DNA from: a bacterium
Lineage (GTDB): Bacteria > Sysuimicrobiota > Sysuimicrobiia > Sysuimicrobiales > Segetimicrobiaceae
Direction of reading: 5' to 3'
Length of the DNA stretch: 64,000 bases
Assembly: GCA_035307765.1 (NCBI GenBank)
Contig: DATGHU010000012.1
Location: forward strand, 18,040 to 82,039
Of the stretch, positions 34,294 through 42,452 are shown piece after piece. The notes below the pieces were generated by a model. It was not told the origin of the DNA, did not search any database, and was given only the letters and a program-made list of their open reading frames with translations. The first letter of the stretch is position 1, and every line of letters starts with the position of its first letter. The translations under genes were made by a program, and so were the position numbers.

Positions 34294-35162
34294 GCGCCCG
34301 GCAACCGGCGATGCGGCGTCGGCGCGGCCTGTGGGGCGACGCGCTCGGCCGCATCGCGCAGAACCCTGGGGCAACCGCCGGCGGGATCGTCTTCCTGCTC
34401 ATCGTGCTGGCCGCGGCGGCGGCGCCGCAGCTGGCCCCCGACAACCCGATCCGGCTCAACGTCTCCGAGTCGCTCGCCTCTCCGAGCGCGCGCCACTGGC
34501 TGGGAACCGATCAGTTCGGCCGCGACATCCTCACCCGGATCATCTACGGCGCCCGCGTGTCGGTGGCGATGGGCCTGGTCGCGGTGGCGATCTCGGTCGC
34601 GGGCGGCTCGGTGCTGGGGTTGTTGTCGGGGTACTATCGGGGAACGGTCGATCTCGTGATCATGCGGGTCGTGGACGTCATGCTCGCGTTCCCGGGCATT
34701 TTGCTCGCCCTCGTCATCATCGCCGTGCTGGGGCCCAACCTGACCAGCGCGATGATCGCCGTCGGAGTGTCGGGAATGCCCGTGTTCATCCGTGTCGTTC
34801 GCGGCTCAACGCTCGCCGTGCGCGAGTTCCAGTACATCGAGGCGGCGCGGGTGGCCGGGTGCGGCGACCTGCGCATCGTCTTCCGCCACGTGCTGCCGAA
34901 CGTGTCGGCGCCGGTGATCGTCCTCGTGACGCTCGGCATCCCGAGCGCGATCATCGCCGGAGCCGCGCTCAGCTTCCTCGGCCTGGGCATCCGACCCCCC
35001 ACCCCCGACTGGGGAGAGATGCTCAGCAACGGGCGGTCGTTCATGAGCACCGCGTGGTGGCTGTCCACGTTTCCGGGTCTCGCCATCGTCCTGATCGTCA
35101 TGGCGATCAACCTGTTCGGGGACGGCCTGCGGGATGCGCTCGATCCCCGCTTGAAACTCTGA
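34290..35162 (+). CDS. ABC transporter permease, DppC type
   Basis: 290 residues. An N-terminal anchor (GGIVFLLIVLAAAAAPQLA) is followed by GTDQFGRDILTRIIYGARVSV, the characteristic loop of DppC/OppC. The EAA-loop is around YIEAARVAGCGDLRIVFRHVLPN, and the end is INLFGDGLRDALDPRLKL. The ATG overlaps the stop of the DppB gene. The amidohydrolase gene starts 33 bases later on the same strand, linking transport with metabolism. No ATPase gene is present. Confidence 0.92.
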   Translation: MSARQPAMRRRRGLWGDALGRIAQNPGATAGGIVFLLIVLAAAAAPQLAPDNPIRLNVSESLASPSARHWLGTDQFGRDILTRIIYGARVSVAMGLVAVAISVAGGSVLGLLSGYYRGTVDLVIMRVVDVMLAFPGILLALVIIAVLGPNLTSAMIAVGVSGMPVFIRVVRGSTLAVREFQYIEAARVAGCGDLRIVFRHVLPNVSAPVIVLVTLGIPSAIIAGAALSFLGLGIRPPTPDWGEMLSNGRSFMSTAWWLSTFPGLAIVLIVMAINLFGDGLRDALDPRLKL

Positions 35163-35195
35163 CCCCCCGCCCCAGAGACGAAGGGAGGCCGATCG

Positions 35196-36437
35196 ATGGG
35201 ATCGACCGCGACGCACGTGATCCGCTGCGGCACGCTGCTTGACGGAATGGGAGGCGTGCGCCGCGATGCCGCCGTGACCGTGGCGGACGGCCGCATCGCC
35301 GACATCGGCGCGTGGAGCGACGCGAGGCGGCCGCCCGGCGTGGCTGTCGTCGACGCCGGCAGACTCGTGGTCTTGCCCGGATTGTCCGACTGCCACGACC
35401 ACCTGGCGGCTCCCGGGAGGGGTCTGGCGGAACGCAGCGCGACGCCGCCCTCCCTTCACGTCTTGCGGGTGGCGGAGACGATGCGCGGCATGCTGCAGGC
35501 AGGATTCACCACCGTGCGGGACCTCGGCGGCCTGGACCTCGGGATGAAGCAGGCGGTAGACGAAGGCCTCCTGGCGGGGCCGCGCGTGATCATCTGCCTC
35601 GCCATCATCACCCAGACGGCGGGATTGAGCGACGCCACGAACGCCGTCGGGTTCAACGCCGACGTCCTCCGGCTCCCGGGAGCCCCCGACGGCGTCTGCG
35701 ATGGGGCGGATCGGCTCCGCCAGTTGACGCGGCGGCTCATCCGCGCCGGCGCCGATTTCATCAAGATCGCCACGACCGGCGGGGTGAGCTCGAGGATCAG
35801 CAGCGTGCTGACCCGTGAATTCACCTTCGAAGAAGTTCGCGCGGTCGTCGATGAGGCGCGGGCGTTCGGCCGCCCCGTCGCCGCCCACGCCTACGGGGGG
35901 GAGGGGCTGAAGAATGCGCTGCGCGCCGGCGTGCACTCGGTGGAACACCTCGGCCCCCTCGATGACGAGGACATCGCGACGATGGTCCGGCAGGGCACCT
36001 TCCTCGTGCCCACACTGCTGAATATGCGAGTCCGTCAGGAAATGGCCGGGGAGCCGGGCGCCCTGTCGGCGTACAGCATCCAAAAAGCCGCAGAGCTGGC
36101 CCCGCTGCAGAAGGCGGTCTTCGCCCGCGCGCACCGCGCGGGGGTGCGCATCGCGGCCGGGACGGACTCGCGCGGATTGCGTTCCGGCGGCAACGGCAGG
36201 GAGTTGAGCCTCCTGGTGGAGCACGGGATGAGCCCGATGGAGGCGATCTGCGCCGCCACGTCCGTTGCCGCCGCGTGCTGCGGCGTGCCGGACGCCGGAT
36301 GCCTGCGGGCGGGGATGCGTGCCGACCTGATCGCGGTGGATGGGAATCCGCTGGACGACATCGGCGTGCTCGCGGACGCCGACCGGATCGCCCTGGTGAT
36401 GCGCGACGGTGACGTCTTCAGGAACCGAGTTGCATAA
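35196..36437 (+). CDS. Amidohydrolase family protein (imidazolonepropionase/prolidase-like)
   Basis: 413 residues, a metal-dependent TIM-barrel hydrolase. The metal ligands are recognisable: CHDH after strand 1, the Lys of DFIKIATTGG, VAAHAYG, HSVEHLGP, and the catalytic Asp in AAGTDSRG. The N-terminal beta-sandwich starts HVIRCGTLLDGMGG. Relatives hydrolyse cyclic amides, Xaa-Pro dipeptides or related compounds. Being in an operon with a peptide-type importer, it may cleave the imported solute. An AGGGAGG site lies upstream of the ATG. Confidence 0.88.
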   Translation: MGSTATHVIRCGTLLDGMGGVRRDAAVTVADGRIADIGAWSDARRPPGVAVVDAGRLVVLPGLSDCHDHLAAPGRGLAERSATPPSLHVLRVAETMRGMLQAGFTTVRDLGGLDLGMKQAVDEGLLAGPRVIICLAIITQTAGLSDATNAVGFNADVLRLPGAPDGVCDGADRLRQLTRRLIRAGADFIKIATTGGVSSRISSVLTREFTFEEVRAVVDEARAFGRPVAAHAYGGEGLKNALRAGVHSVEHLGPLDDEDIATMVRQGTFLVPTLLNMRVRQEMAGEPGALSAYSIQKAAELAPLQKAVFARAHRAGVRIAAGTDSRGLRSGGNGRELSLLVEHGMSPMEAICAATSVAAACCGVPDAGCLRAGMRADLIAVDGNPLDDIGVLADADRIALVMRDGDVFRNRVA

Positions 36438-36450
36438 CGGGGAGGCAGCC

Positions 36451-37269
36451 ATGACGGGAGAGTTTGCCGGGAAGGTCGTGATCGTCTCCGGTGGGGCACA
36501 GGGGGTCAGCAGCGTGATCCTGCGGCGGTTCGCGCAGGCGGGGGCTCGGGCCGTGATCGCCGACATCGACGACGAGCGCGCCGCCGCCGGCATGCGAGAG
36601 CTCACGGCGCAGGGCTGCGACGTCCGCTTCGTCCATACCGACGTCCGCGACAGCGCACAGGTGAACGCGATGGTCGACCGCGTCGTCCGGGAGACGGGAC
36701 GGGTCGACGTCGCGGTCCACGGCGCCGGCGTGGGGGTGCACAAAGAGATCGTCGACCTCACCGACGACGAGTGGGACCTGCAGATCGATGTGCAGCTGCG
36801 GGGTGCGTTTCTGCTGAGCCGGGCGGTGGGCCGTCGGCTGATCGCGCAGGGGAACGGGGGCCGAATTATCCTGATCGGTTCGACCTCGGGGAACAACGCC
36901 CGCGTGCGTGGGGGGCCCCACGCCGCCTCCAAGGCCGGAGAGATCCAACTGGCCCATGTGATGGCGATGGAGATGGGGCGTCACGGCGTCACGGTCAACG
37001 TCGTCTCTCCGGGGCTGACCGACATCGCGGGGATTTCGCGTTCGACGCAGACGCCAGAGTACCAGCGCGCCTTTATCGCGCAGGTGCCGCTCGGACGTCT
37101 CGCGGTGCCCGACGAGATCGCGGATGCGGTTCTATTCTTCGCCTCGGACCGCGCGCGGTTCATCACCGGGCAGGTACTCTGCGTGGACGGCGGGTACTCC
37201 GCGGGGAAGCTCGCGGTGCAAGGACCCAGCGTCGCGGCCCATTACGGGCAGGTCGGCGCCGGCCGGTAG
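36451..37269 (+). CDS. SDR family oxidoreductase with altered catalytic motif
   Basis: 272 residues with the short-chain dehydrogenase fold. The cofactor motif is VSGGAQGVSS, where the last Gly of TGxxxGxG is replaced. ADIDDE after strand 2 suggests NAD preference. NxAG is changed to HGAG, the Ser of the tetrad is in LIGSTSG, and the usual YxxxK appears as HAASK, so the catalytic Tyr is His. The usual C-terminal DGG is present. It may be inactive or use another acid. GGGGAGG lies before the ATG. It lies between the amidohydrolase and PanE-like genes in the same operon. Confidence 0.85.
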   Translation: MTGEFAGKVVIVSGGAQGVSSVILRRFAQAGARAVIADIDDERAAAGMRELTAQGCDVRFVHTDVRDSAQVNAMVDRVVRETGRVDVAVHGAGVGVHKEIVDLTDDEWDLQIDVQLRGAFLLSRAVGRRLIAQGNGGRIILIGSTSGNNARVRGGPHAASKAGEIQLAHVMAMEMGRHGVTVNVVSPGLTDIAGISRSTQTPEYQRAFIAQVPLGRLAVPDEIADAVLFFASDRARFITGQVLCVDGGYSAGKLAVQGPSVAAHYGQVGAGR

Positions 37270-37365
37270 GCATCAGCCTCCCTGGTTCGCACGGAGGTTC
37301 AGTCTCGCCGGCACGTCGAGATCGGAAAGCGGTAGGGCGCACGGCACCTCATCAGGGAGGCGGGC

Positions 37366-38442
37366 ATGGCGAAAATTGCGATCGTGGGCTGTGGGGGAAT
37401 CGGTGGTTTAGCGGGGTTCTACATGGCCCGCGAGGGAGAGCGCGTGCTGTTCATCGATCAAAATGCCGAACACGTGCGGGCGATCCGTGAGCGCGGGATT
37501 TCTGTGAACGGGGTCTACGGGCCGATGGCAATCCCCCCGCAGCACGCATGCACGCCCGGCGAGATCGGTGAGCCGCTGGAGGGCCTGGTATTCCTGGCGT
37601 GCAAGTCGCAGGCGACCGATGCGGCGGTACGCGGCATCGCCCCGCACTTGACGCCCTCGGCCTGCGTGGTCTCGCTGCAAAACGGCATGAACGAGGAAGG
37701 GATCGCGGGCGTCGTCGGACGCGAACGCACGATGGGGGCCCTCCCCGACTACGGCGGCGCGTATTTGGACCCGGGCCTCCTGGAGGCGGTGCACGAGGGG
37801 ACGGTCTACGTCGGTGAGCTCGACGGCCGCGTGACCCCGCGCCTCCGCGAGGCGGCCCGGCTGCTCGGGATCGGGCGCAACGTGTGCGAAGTGCTCACCG
37901 ACATCGTGGGACGACTGTGGACCAAGCACGTGTACAATTCGCAGATTGTCGTGACCGCGCTCGTCAACGGCACGGTCGTCGAGGTCCTCGGCAACAACGA
38001 CGTCCAGCGTCTCGCCGGAGCGGCTGTACGCGAGGCGATCCGGGTGTCCGACGCCGCCGGCGTCCGCCTGCACGCCGACCGGTGGTTTGACCCCGCACTG
38101 TACAATCCAGCCACCCCCGCGGAGACGGCGCGGCTTCTTGCGACGTACGATCAGCTGGTGAGGCACCTCGGCGGCCACCAGGTCCACGACGGGCCGGGCG
38201 GGTACACGTACGTCAAGAAGGCGAGCGGCATTCACTGGGACCTCGTCTACCGCCGGCGCAAGAGCGAGGCGTCGTATCTGACCGTCTGCACCCACGCCGC
38301 CCGGTACGGGGTCGCCGTCCCGCTGAACGCCAAGATCGTCACGATGATCGAAGAGGTCGAGGGCGGGACGCGCGAGCTCGGCTGGCACAACATCGCCGAA
38401 GGCAGCGCCTGCGCGGCGCAGCTCGGGGCCGCCCTTCCCTGA
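37366..38442 (+). CDS. Ketopantoate reductase (PanE/ApbA) family protein
   Basis: 358 residues. The N-terminal NADP-binding motif is AIVGCGGIGGLAGFYMAREG, followed by FLACKSQATD with the conserved Lys, and SLQNGMNEE. The C-terminal helical domain carries the catalytic Lys in IVGRLWTKHVYN. True PanE proteins make pantoate, but many homologues in catabolic operons reduce other 2-keto acids. The context with importer, amidohydrolase and SDR suggests a catabolic role. It is longer than typical PanE (about 300 residues). It ends the co-directional cluster. Confidence 0.85.
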   Translation: MAKIAIVGCGGIGGLAGFYMAREGERVLFIDQNAEHVRAIRERGISVNGVYGPMAIPPQHACTPGEIGEPLEGLVFLACKSQATDAAVRGIAPHLTPSACVVSLQNGMNEEGIAGVVGRERTMGALPDYGGAYLDPGLLEAVHEGTVYVGELDGRVTPRLREAARLLGIGRNVCEVLTDIVGRLWTKHVYNSQIVVTALVNGTVVEVLGNNDVQRLAGAAVREAIRVSDAAGVRLHADRWFDPALYNPATPAETARLLATYDQLVRHLGGHQVHDGPGGYTYVKKASGIHWDLVYRRRKSEASYLTVCTHAARYGVAVPLNAKIVTMIEEVEGGTRELGWHNIAEGSACAAQLGAALP

Positions 38443-38680
38443 CACGCCAGCCCCCCGTAGCGTTCATCGACGGGAAGGAGTCCCGCGGCGGCCCGGAGGG
38501 GCGCACCCCGGCGCTTCCGCAGGCGTTCGACCCGAACGGATCCCACGGGGAGCCTCACCCGCGAACGCGCGGTCCGCGTCCGATCCGTGGCCGTCCGGAA
38601 TCTGATCATCGCGGCGGCCCGTGTTGGGTATTGTAAGGTCATGGTCGGGTGATGTCGGACGGCGGGGGACGGCGACGACA

Positions 38681-39358
38681 ATGCGACGGACGAATGCCGT
38701 GGACCGCCGGCCGATCGCGGCACGCGGTTGGCCGGCGGCCCGGTGGGTCTCCTCCCGGCTCAACGGGCATGGGGTCCTCCCGAACACGATTTCCATTGCC
38801 GGGATGGTGTGCGGGATTGGCGCCGGAGTGGCGCTGGCGGCGACGGGACCCGCTCCCCGCGGCAACCAGCTGGCCTGGCTGATCGCGGGGGCGCTCATCC
38901 TCCTGCGGGCCGCCGCAAACATGCTCGACGGGATGGTGGCCGTCGAATTCGACCGTGCCTCTCCGCTGGGCGATCTGTACAACGAACTGCCCGACCGCAT
39001 CTCCGATATGGCCATGCTGATCGGGCTGGGCTACGCCGCGGGGGGAAACGTCACGCTTGGCTACGCGGCCGCGGGGGCCGCGCTGCTGGTGGCGTACATC
39101 CGCACCCTGGGGAAGGCGGCGGGGGCCCGTCACGAGTTTGGCGGACCGATGGCCAAGCAGCGGCGGATGTTCACCGTGGTCGGCCTGTCGGCCTACATGG
39201 GCCTCTCCCCGCACGCGTGGCAGCCCCTGTGGGGATCGCCGCCGCGAATCGGCCTGGCCGCGGCATGCCTGGGTGTCGTCATCGTGGGGTGCGTGTGGAC
39301 GGGCATCTTGCGGCTGAGGCGGATTGCGGCATCACTGCGAGCGGCGGCTGGGGGATGA
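38681..39358 (+). CDS. CDP-alcohol phosphatidyltransferase family protein
   Basis: 225 residues with about six membrane segments. The active-site region reads NMLDGMVAVE, then LYNELPDRISD. Compared with the classical DxxDGxxAR...GxxxDxxxD signature, the first Asp is Asn, the Arg is Val and the Gly is Asn. The remaining Asp residues are kept, a variant I associate with a subgroup clustered with CdsA-like and acyltransferase genes. It would transfer a phosphatidyl group to an alcohol. ATG at 38681 follows GGGGGAC. It overlaps the next gene by ATGA. Confidence 0.82.
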   Translation: MRRTNAVDRRPIAARGWPAARWVSSRLNGHGVLPNTISIAGMVCGIGAGVALAATGPAPRGNQLAWLIAGALILLRAAANMLDGMVAVEFDRASPLGDLYNELPDRISDMAMLIGLGYAAGGNVTLGYAAAGAALLVAYIRTLGKAAGARHEFGGPMAKQRRMFTVVGLSAYMGLSPHAWQPLWGSPPRIGLAAACLGVVIVGCVWTGILRLRRIAASLRAAAGG

Positions 39359-40305
39359 ACGCGACACGCGCAACGTGGATGGCCCTCTCCCCGATCGCCC
39401 AGATAGGGTTGATCGTGCTCGGGATGCTGCTGGTGGCGTCGGGGGCGGTCTGGGCGCTCCGCCGGAGATACCCGGAGCGCGATTTCAGCGAGCTGGCATC
39501 CCGCACGCGTTCCTGGTGGTGGATGGCGGCGGTGTTCATCGGCGCCGTCGCCGCGAACGCCACGCTCGCCCTCGTCCTGTTCGCGCTTCTCAGCTTCTGG
39601 GCGCTCAAGGAGTACGTCACCTTGCTGAGGACGCGCCCGGCCGATCACCGTGCCCTGTTCTGGGCCTTCCTCGCGATCCCCATCCAGTACGTGTGGATCG
39701 CCCGCCGCGCGTACGTCATGTTTCTGATCTTCATCCCGGTGTATATGTTCCTTTGGCTACCGGTCCGCCTCGTATTGGCCGGGGAGATCGCCGGCTTCGT
39801 CGCCTCAGCCTCCATGATTCAATGGGGCCTCATGGCCTTCGTCTTCGGCCTGAGCCACCTCGGCTACCTATCGACCCTCCCATCCTTTCCCGGCACGCTG
39901 GCCGATGGGCGCACGCTGGTGCTCTTCCTCGCCTTCGTCACCGAGAGCAGCGACGTCTTCCAGTACGTTTGGGGGAAACTCCTCGGACGCCACAAGATCT
40001 TGCCGACGATCAGCCCGAACAAGACCTGGGAAGGGTTCCTGGCTGGGATCCTCAGTGCGACCCTGCTCAGCCTGCTCGTGCGATTCCTTACCCCGTTTAG
40101 CCCGGGCGAGACCCTCGTCGCCGCACTGCTCATCGCCGTCGCAGGCTTCGCCGGGGGCGCCGTGATGTCGGCCGTGAAGCGCGATGTCGGCGTGAAAGAC
40201 TTCGGTGCGCTTATTCCCGGGCACGGCGGCATGCTCGACCGCATCGACTCCCTCTGCTATGCGGCCCCGGTGTTCTTTCACTATGTTCGCTACTTCCACT
40301 CCTAA
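39355..40305 (+). CDS. Phosphatidate cytidylyltransferase (CdsA-like)
   Basis: 316 residues with about eight membrane segments. The CdsA signature is clear near residues 265-300: SAVKRDVGVKDFGALIPGHGG followed by LDRIDS. The upstream conserved segment is KILPTISPNKTWEGFLAG. The enzyme makes CDP-diacylglycerol from CTP and phosphatidic acid in the inner membrane, feeding the CDP-alcohol transferase encoded just before it. Start and stop overlaps join it to both neighbours. The organization resembles ynbA-ynbB-type accessory phospholipid operons, so it may be a second copy and not the essential cdsA. Confidence 0.9.
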   Translation: MNATRATWMALSPIAQIGLIVLGMLLVASGAVWALRRRYPERDFSELASRTRSWWWMAAVFIGAVAANATLALVLFALLSFWALKEYVTLLRTRPADHRALFWAFLAIPIQYVWIARRAYVMFLIFIPVYMFLWLPVRLVLAGEIAGFVASASMIQWGLMAFVFGLSHLGYLSTLPSFPGTLADGRTLVLFLAFVTESSDVFQYVWGKLLGRHKILPTISPNKTWEGFLAGILSATLLSLLVRFLTPFSPGETLVAALLIAVAGFAGGAVMSAVKRDVGVKDFGALIPGHGGMLDRIDSLCYAAPVFFHYVRYFHS

Positions 40306-40942
40306 GCTCCGCCACCTGGCTCAGATGCTCCTCTTCCTCCTCGTCATCCGTCCGCTGCTGGGCCTGCTGATCGGCGTCCGGGTGCATGGACGCGGCAACC
40401 TGCCGGCACGGGATCCCTTCATCCTCATCGCCAATCATTCCAGCCACTTGGACACCGTCTCGCTGCTGAGCCTGTTCCCGCTGAGCCGGCTGCGACGCAT
40501 TCGCCCCTGCGCCGCGGCGGATACGTTCGAGCGAACGCCGCTGATCGCGTTCTTGTCACGCACGTTTTTCAACATCCTCCCCATCGCGCGACGAAACATC
40601 ACGCCGGAGAACCATCCCGTTCGGCGCATGCGGAAGGCACTGGAACGCGGAGAATCGCTCCTCCTCTATCCCGAGGGGACGCGGGGCACCGGCGGCGTCA
40701 TGGGGGAGTTCAAGACCGGCATCGCGCACCTGCTGGAGGAAACCCCCGACGTCCCCGTGGTCCCCGCCTATCTGGTGAACATGGGTCGGAGCCTGCCCAA
40801 AGGCGAGTTTCTCATCGTGCCGTTTATTTGCGAGATCAGAATCGGAACCCCTCGGGTAGTGCGGGGCTCGCGCAGGGAGCTGGTAGAGGCTCTGGAGCGC
40901 GCCGTGCTCGAGCTGAAGGACCTCGCCTGGCCACACCAATAA
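40283..40942 (+). CDS. 1-acylglycerol-3-phosphate acyltransferase-like (PlsC family)
   Basis: 219 residues with one or two N-terminal hydrophobic segments (MLLFLLVIRPLLGLLIGV). The acyltransferase motifs are present: NHSSHLD (H-x4-D) at about residue 52, ADTFERTPL, and YPEGTRG near residue 130. It should acylate lysophosphatidate to phosphatidate, supplying the CdsA-like enzyme. The ATG lies 23 bases inside the CdsA gene, so the three genes form one translationally coupled phospholipid operon. Confidence 0.88.
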   Translation: MFATSTPKLRHLAQMLLFLLVIRPLLGLLIGVRVHGRGNLPARDPFILIANHSSHLDTVSLLSLFPLSRLRRIRPCAAADTFERTPLIAFLSRTFFNILPIARRNITPENHPVRRMRKALERGESLLLYPEGTRGTGGVMGEFKTGIAHLLEETPDVPVVPAYLVNMGRSLPKGEFLIVPFICEIRIGTPRVVRGSRRELVEALERAVLELKDLAWPHQ

Positions 40943-41002
40943 TCACCCGTCGCCAGGAGCGCGTACTTCCTCCCCTGACGCCGCCTCGCCTCCGCGGGAC
41001 GA

Positions 41003-41431
41003 TCACCGCTTCTTACGCTCCTTGGCTCGAGATTGCATCTCGGAAAACCCTGATGCCGCCTGCTGGACGTCTGCGGGGAAATCCGCCATCTCCTGCACCT
41101 GACGCACCTCGATTGTTTCGTTATCCGAGGCGGGGCAGCGCGACGCCCACTCGATGGCCTCTGCCTTCGACTTCACCTGGATCATCCAATACCCGCCCAG
41201 GACCTCGCGCGTCTCGACGAAAGGACCATCGGTCACGATCGGTTTTCCCCCCGGGAACGACACGCGCGCGCCCATCGACACCGGGTGGAGGCCTTGGAGG
41301 TCGAGCAACACCCCGGCCTTCTGCAGCGACTCATTGTACTTCATCATCGCGGCCACGGCTTCCGCGCTCGGCATGACGCCGGGCGCCGCCTTCTCGTACC
41401 CCTTCGGGATCATCAGCAACATGAATCGCAT
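41003..41431 (-). CDS. YCII/DGPF domain protein
   Basis: 142 residues. The domain is typical: MRFMLLMIPKG at the start, ARVSFPGGKPIVTDGPFVETREVLGGYWMIQVKSKAEAIEWA in the middle (the DGPF hallmark is TDGPF), and EVRQVQEM at the end. Function is unknown, though such proteins are repeatedly encoded with ECF sigma factors of the ECF42 type. Three ATG codons in a row follow AGGAGGG; the third has the best spacing. About 240 bases upstream is a TGTCGA/CGAC promoter almost identical to the one before the PhnB-like gene. Two hairpins lie in the leader. Confidence 0.88.
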   Translation of the reverse strand: MRFMLLMIPKGYEKAAPGVMPSAEAVAAMMKYNESLQKAGVLLDLQGLHPVSMGARVSFPGGKPIVTDGPFVETREVLGGYWMIQVKSKAEAIEWASRCPASDNETIEVRQVQEMADFPADVQQAASGFSEMQSRAKERKKR

Positions 41432-41481
41432 CATCATCCCTCCTGCACGACGTGAGACTGCCCGCAACGCATCGAAAGGGT

Positions 41482-41558
41482 CCGCCTCAAGGCTTGAACC
41501 GTGAGGCGGAGAACTTCGTGGCTAGCGGCGCCCGCGCCTGCCGACGGTGGGCAGGCGC
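41482..41558 (-). promoter_or_regulatory. Two hairpins in the YCII gene leader
   Basis: Stem one pairs CCGCCTCA with TGAGGCGG (41482-41509). Stem two pairs GCGCCTGCC with GGCAGGCGC (41534-41558). Both lie between the ECF-type promoter and the start codon, giving a leader of about 200 bases that could be regulated. No riboswitch family was recognised. Confidence 0.4.
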
Positions 41559-41644
41559 GCACCACCTCCCCTGCTTCCCGTCGCACGCACGCGCCGTATG
41601 CGCACGTCCTGGGGCCTGCTCACCCTTGGCCTCCTTCCGCTCCG

Positions 41645-41673
41645 TAGTCGATCGTGGGGTCCAAAAATCGACA
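41645..41673 (-). promoter_or_regulatory. ECF42-like promoter for YCII/DGPF gene
   Basis: On the minus strand TGTCGA (41673-41668) and CGACTA (41650-41645) are 17 bases apart. The whole element, including TTTTTGGA after the -35 and GGAGCGG after the -10, is closely repeated before the PhnB-like gene. The boxes fit what is known of ECF42 sigma factors, which are linked to DGPF proteins. Confidence 0.65.
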
Positions 41674-41876
41674 CCGCTTGACCATAAACCATGATCGGTC
41701 CACCTTCCGGCCACCGAGGAGTCGGCAGGATGCTCGGACAGTATGCCTGCGGGTCAGCGTTTGCCGGATTCCCGGTACGTCATAAGTGGCAAGGGTGTCC
41801 GAATGTGCAAACCAGGACTCATAGCCCCGCTATGGCCGGCGTGAACGTGAACAGGTGAAGCTGATCGAGGAGTACC

Positions 41877-42224
41877 TTGTCCACGCGCGGTAGTTTGGGA
41901 ACTCTGGCGGAGCCGAAGGACACTGCCCTCCTTTTTGCAGCCCTGGGTGACAAAACCCGCCTGAGGCTTCTCTTCCGCCTTTGCGATGACAGGCCAATGT
42001 TCATCACCAAACTCACCGCTGGCTCCAACGTCACCCGCCAAGCGATCACCAAACACCTGCGCGTATTGGAGGACGCGGGTCTCCTTCGTAACGCACGGCA
42101 CGGACGCGAGAGCGTGTGGCAGTTGAACCAGCAGCGGCTCAAAGACGCGCGACGTCACCTCGACCTGATTTCAAGGCAATGGGACGATGCTCATGGGAGG
42201 CTGCGCGATCTCGTCGAGGGCTGA
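41877..42224 (+). CDS. ArsR family transcriptional regulator
   Basis: 115 residues. The winged helix is clear: LFAALGDKTRLRLLFRLCDDRPMFITKLTAGSNVTRQAITKHLRVLEDAGLLRNARHGRESVWQLN. There is no metal-binding Cys cluster, so it belongs with the non-metal ArsR proteins that accompany SRPBCC, YCII or PhnB-like genes. The proposed TTG start has GAGGAG four bases before it. It is followed by a PhnB-like gene that has its own promoter. Confidence 0.87.
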   Translation: MSTRGSLGTLAEPKDTALLFAALGDKTRLRLLFRLCDDRPMFITKLTAGSNVTRQAITKHLRVLEDAGLLRNARHGRESVWQLNQQRLKDARRHLDLISRQWDDAHGRLRDLVEG

Positions 42225-42339
42225 CACACCGCAGGATCCCCTCCCTCCCGGCATTCGAACCTGGCCCACTTCCTCAAAGGTCTTCGCCCGTTTGTCCCCC
42301 CCTTGCTGGACCCGAGTGGGCGGGGGTGTTTGCCGATGG

Positions 42340-42368
42340 TGTCGATTTTAGGATCCGTCGGTCGACTA
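42340..42368 (+). promoter_or_regulatory. ECF42-like promoter for PhnB-like gene
   Basis: TGTCGA at 42340-42345 and CGACTA at 42363-42368 with a 17-base spacer, followed by AGCGG. It matches the minus-strand element at 41645-41673 at most positions, including the TTTT after the -35 box. No ECF sigma gene lies in the window, so the factor would act from elsewhere. Confidence 0.65.
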
Positions 42369-42452
42369 TGCAGCGGCGGGAGAATCCAGAAACGGGCAGG
42401 CGCCCAAGAACGGATCTTGCGGCCGGGCCCGAAATCAGAGGGAGGGACGACG

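Noticed and set aside
34806-36932. A 708-codon minus-strand frame across the permease and amidohydrolase genes
   Set aside because: The plus-strand genes have clear family motifs and ribosome-binding sites; the antisense product matches nothing.
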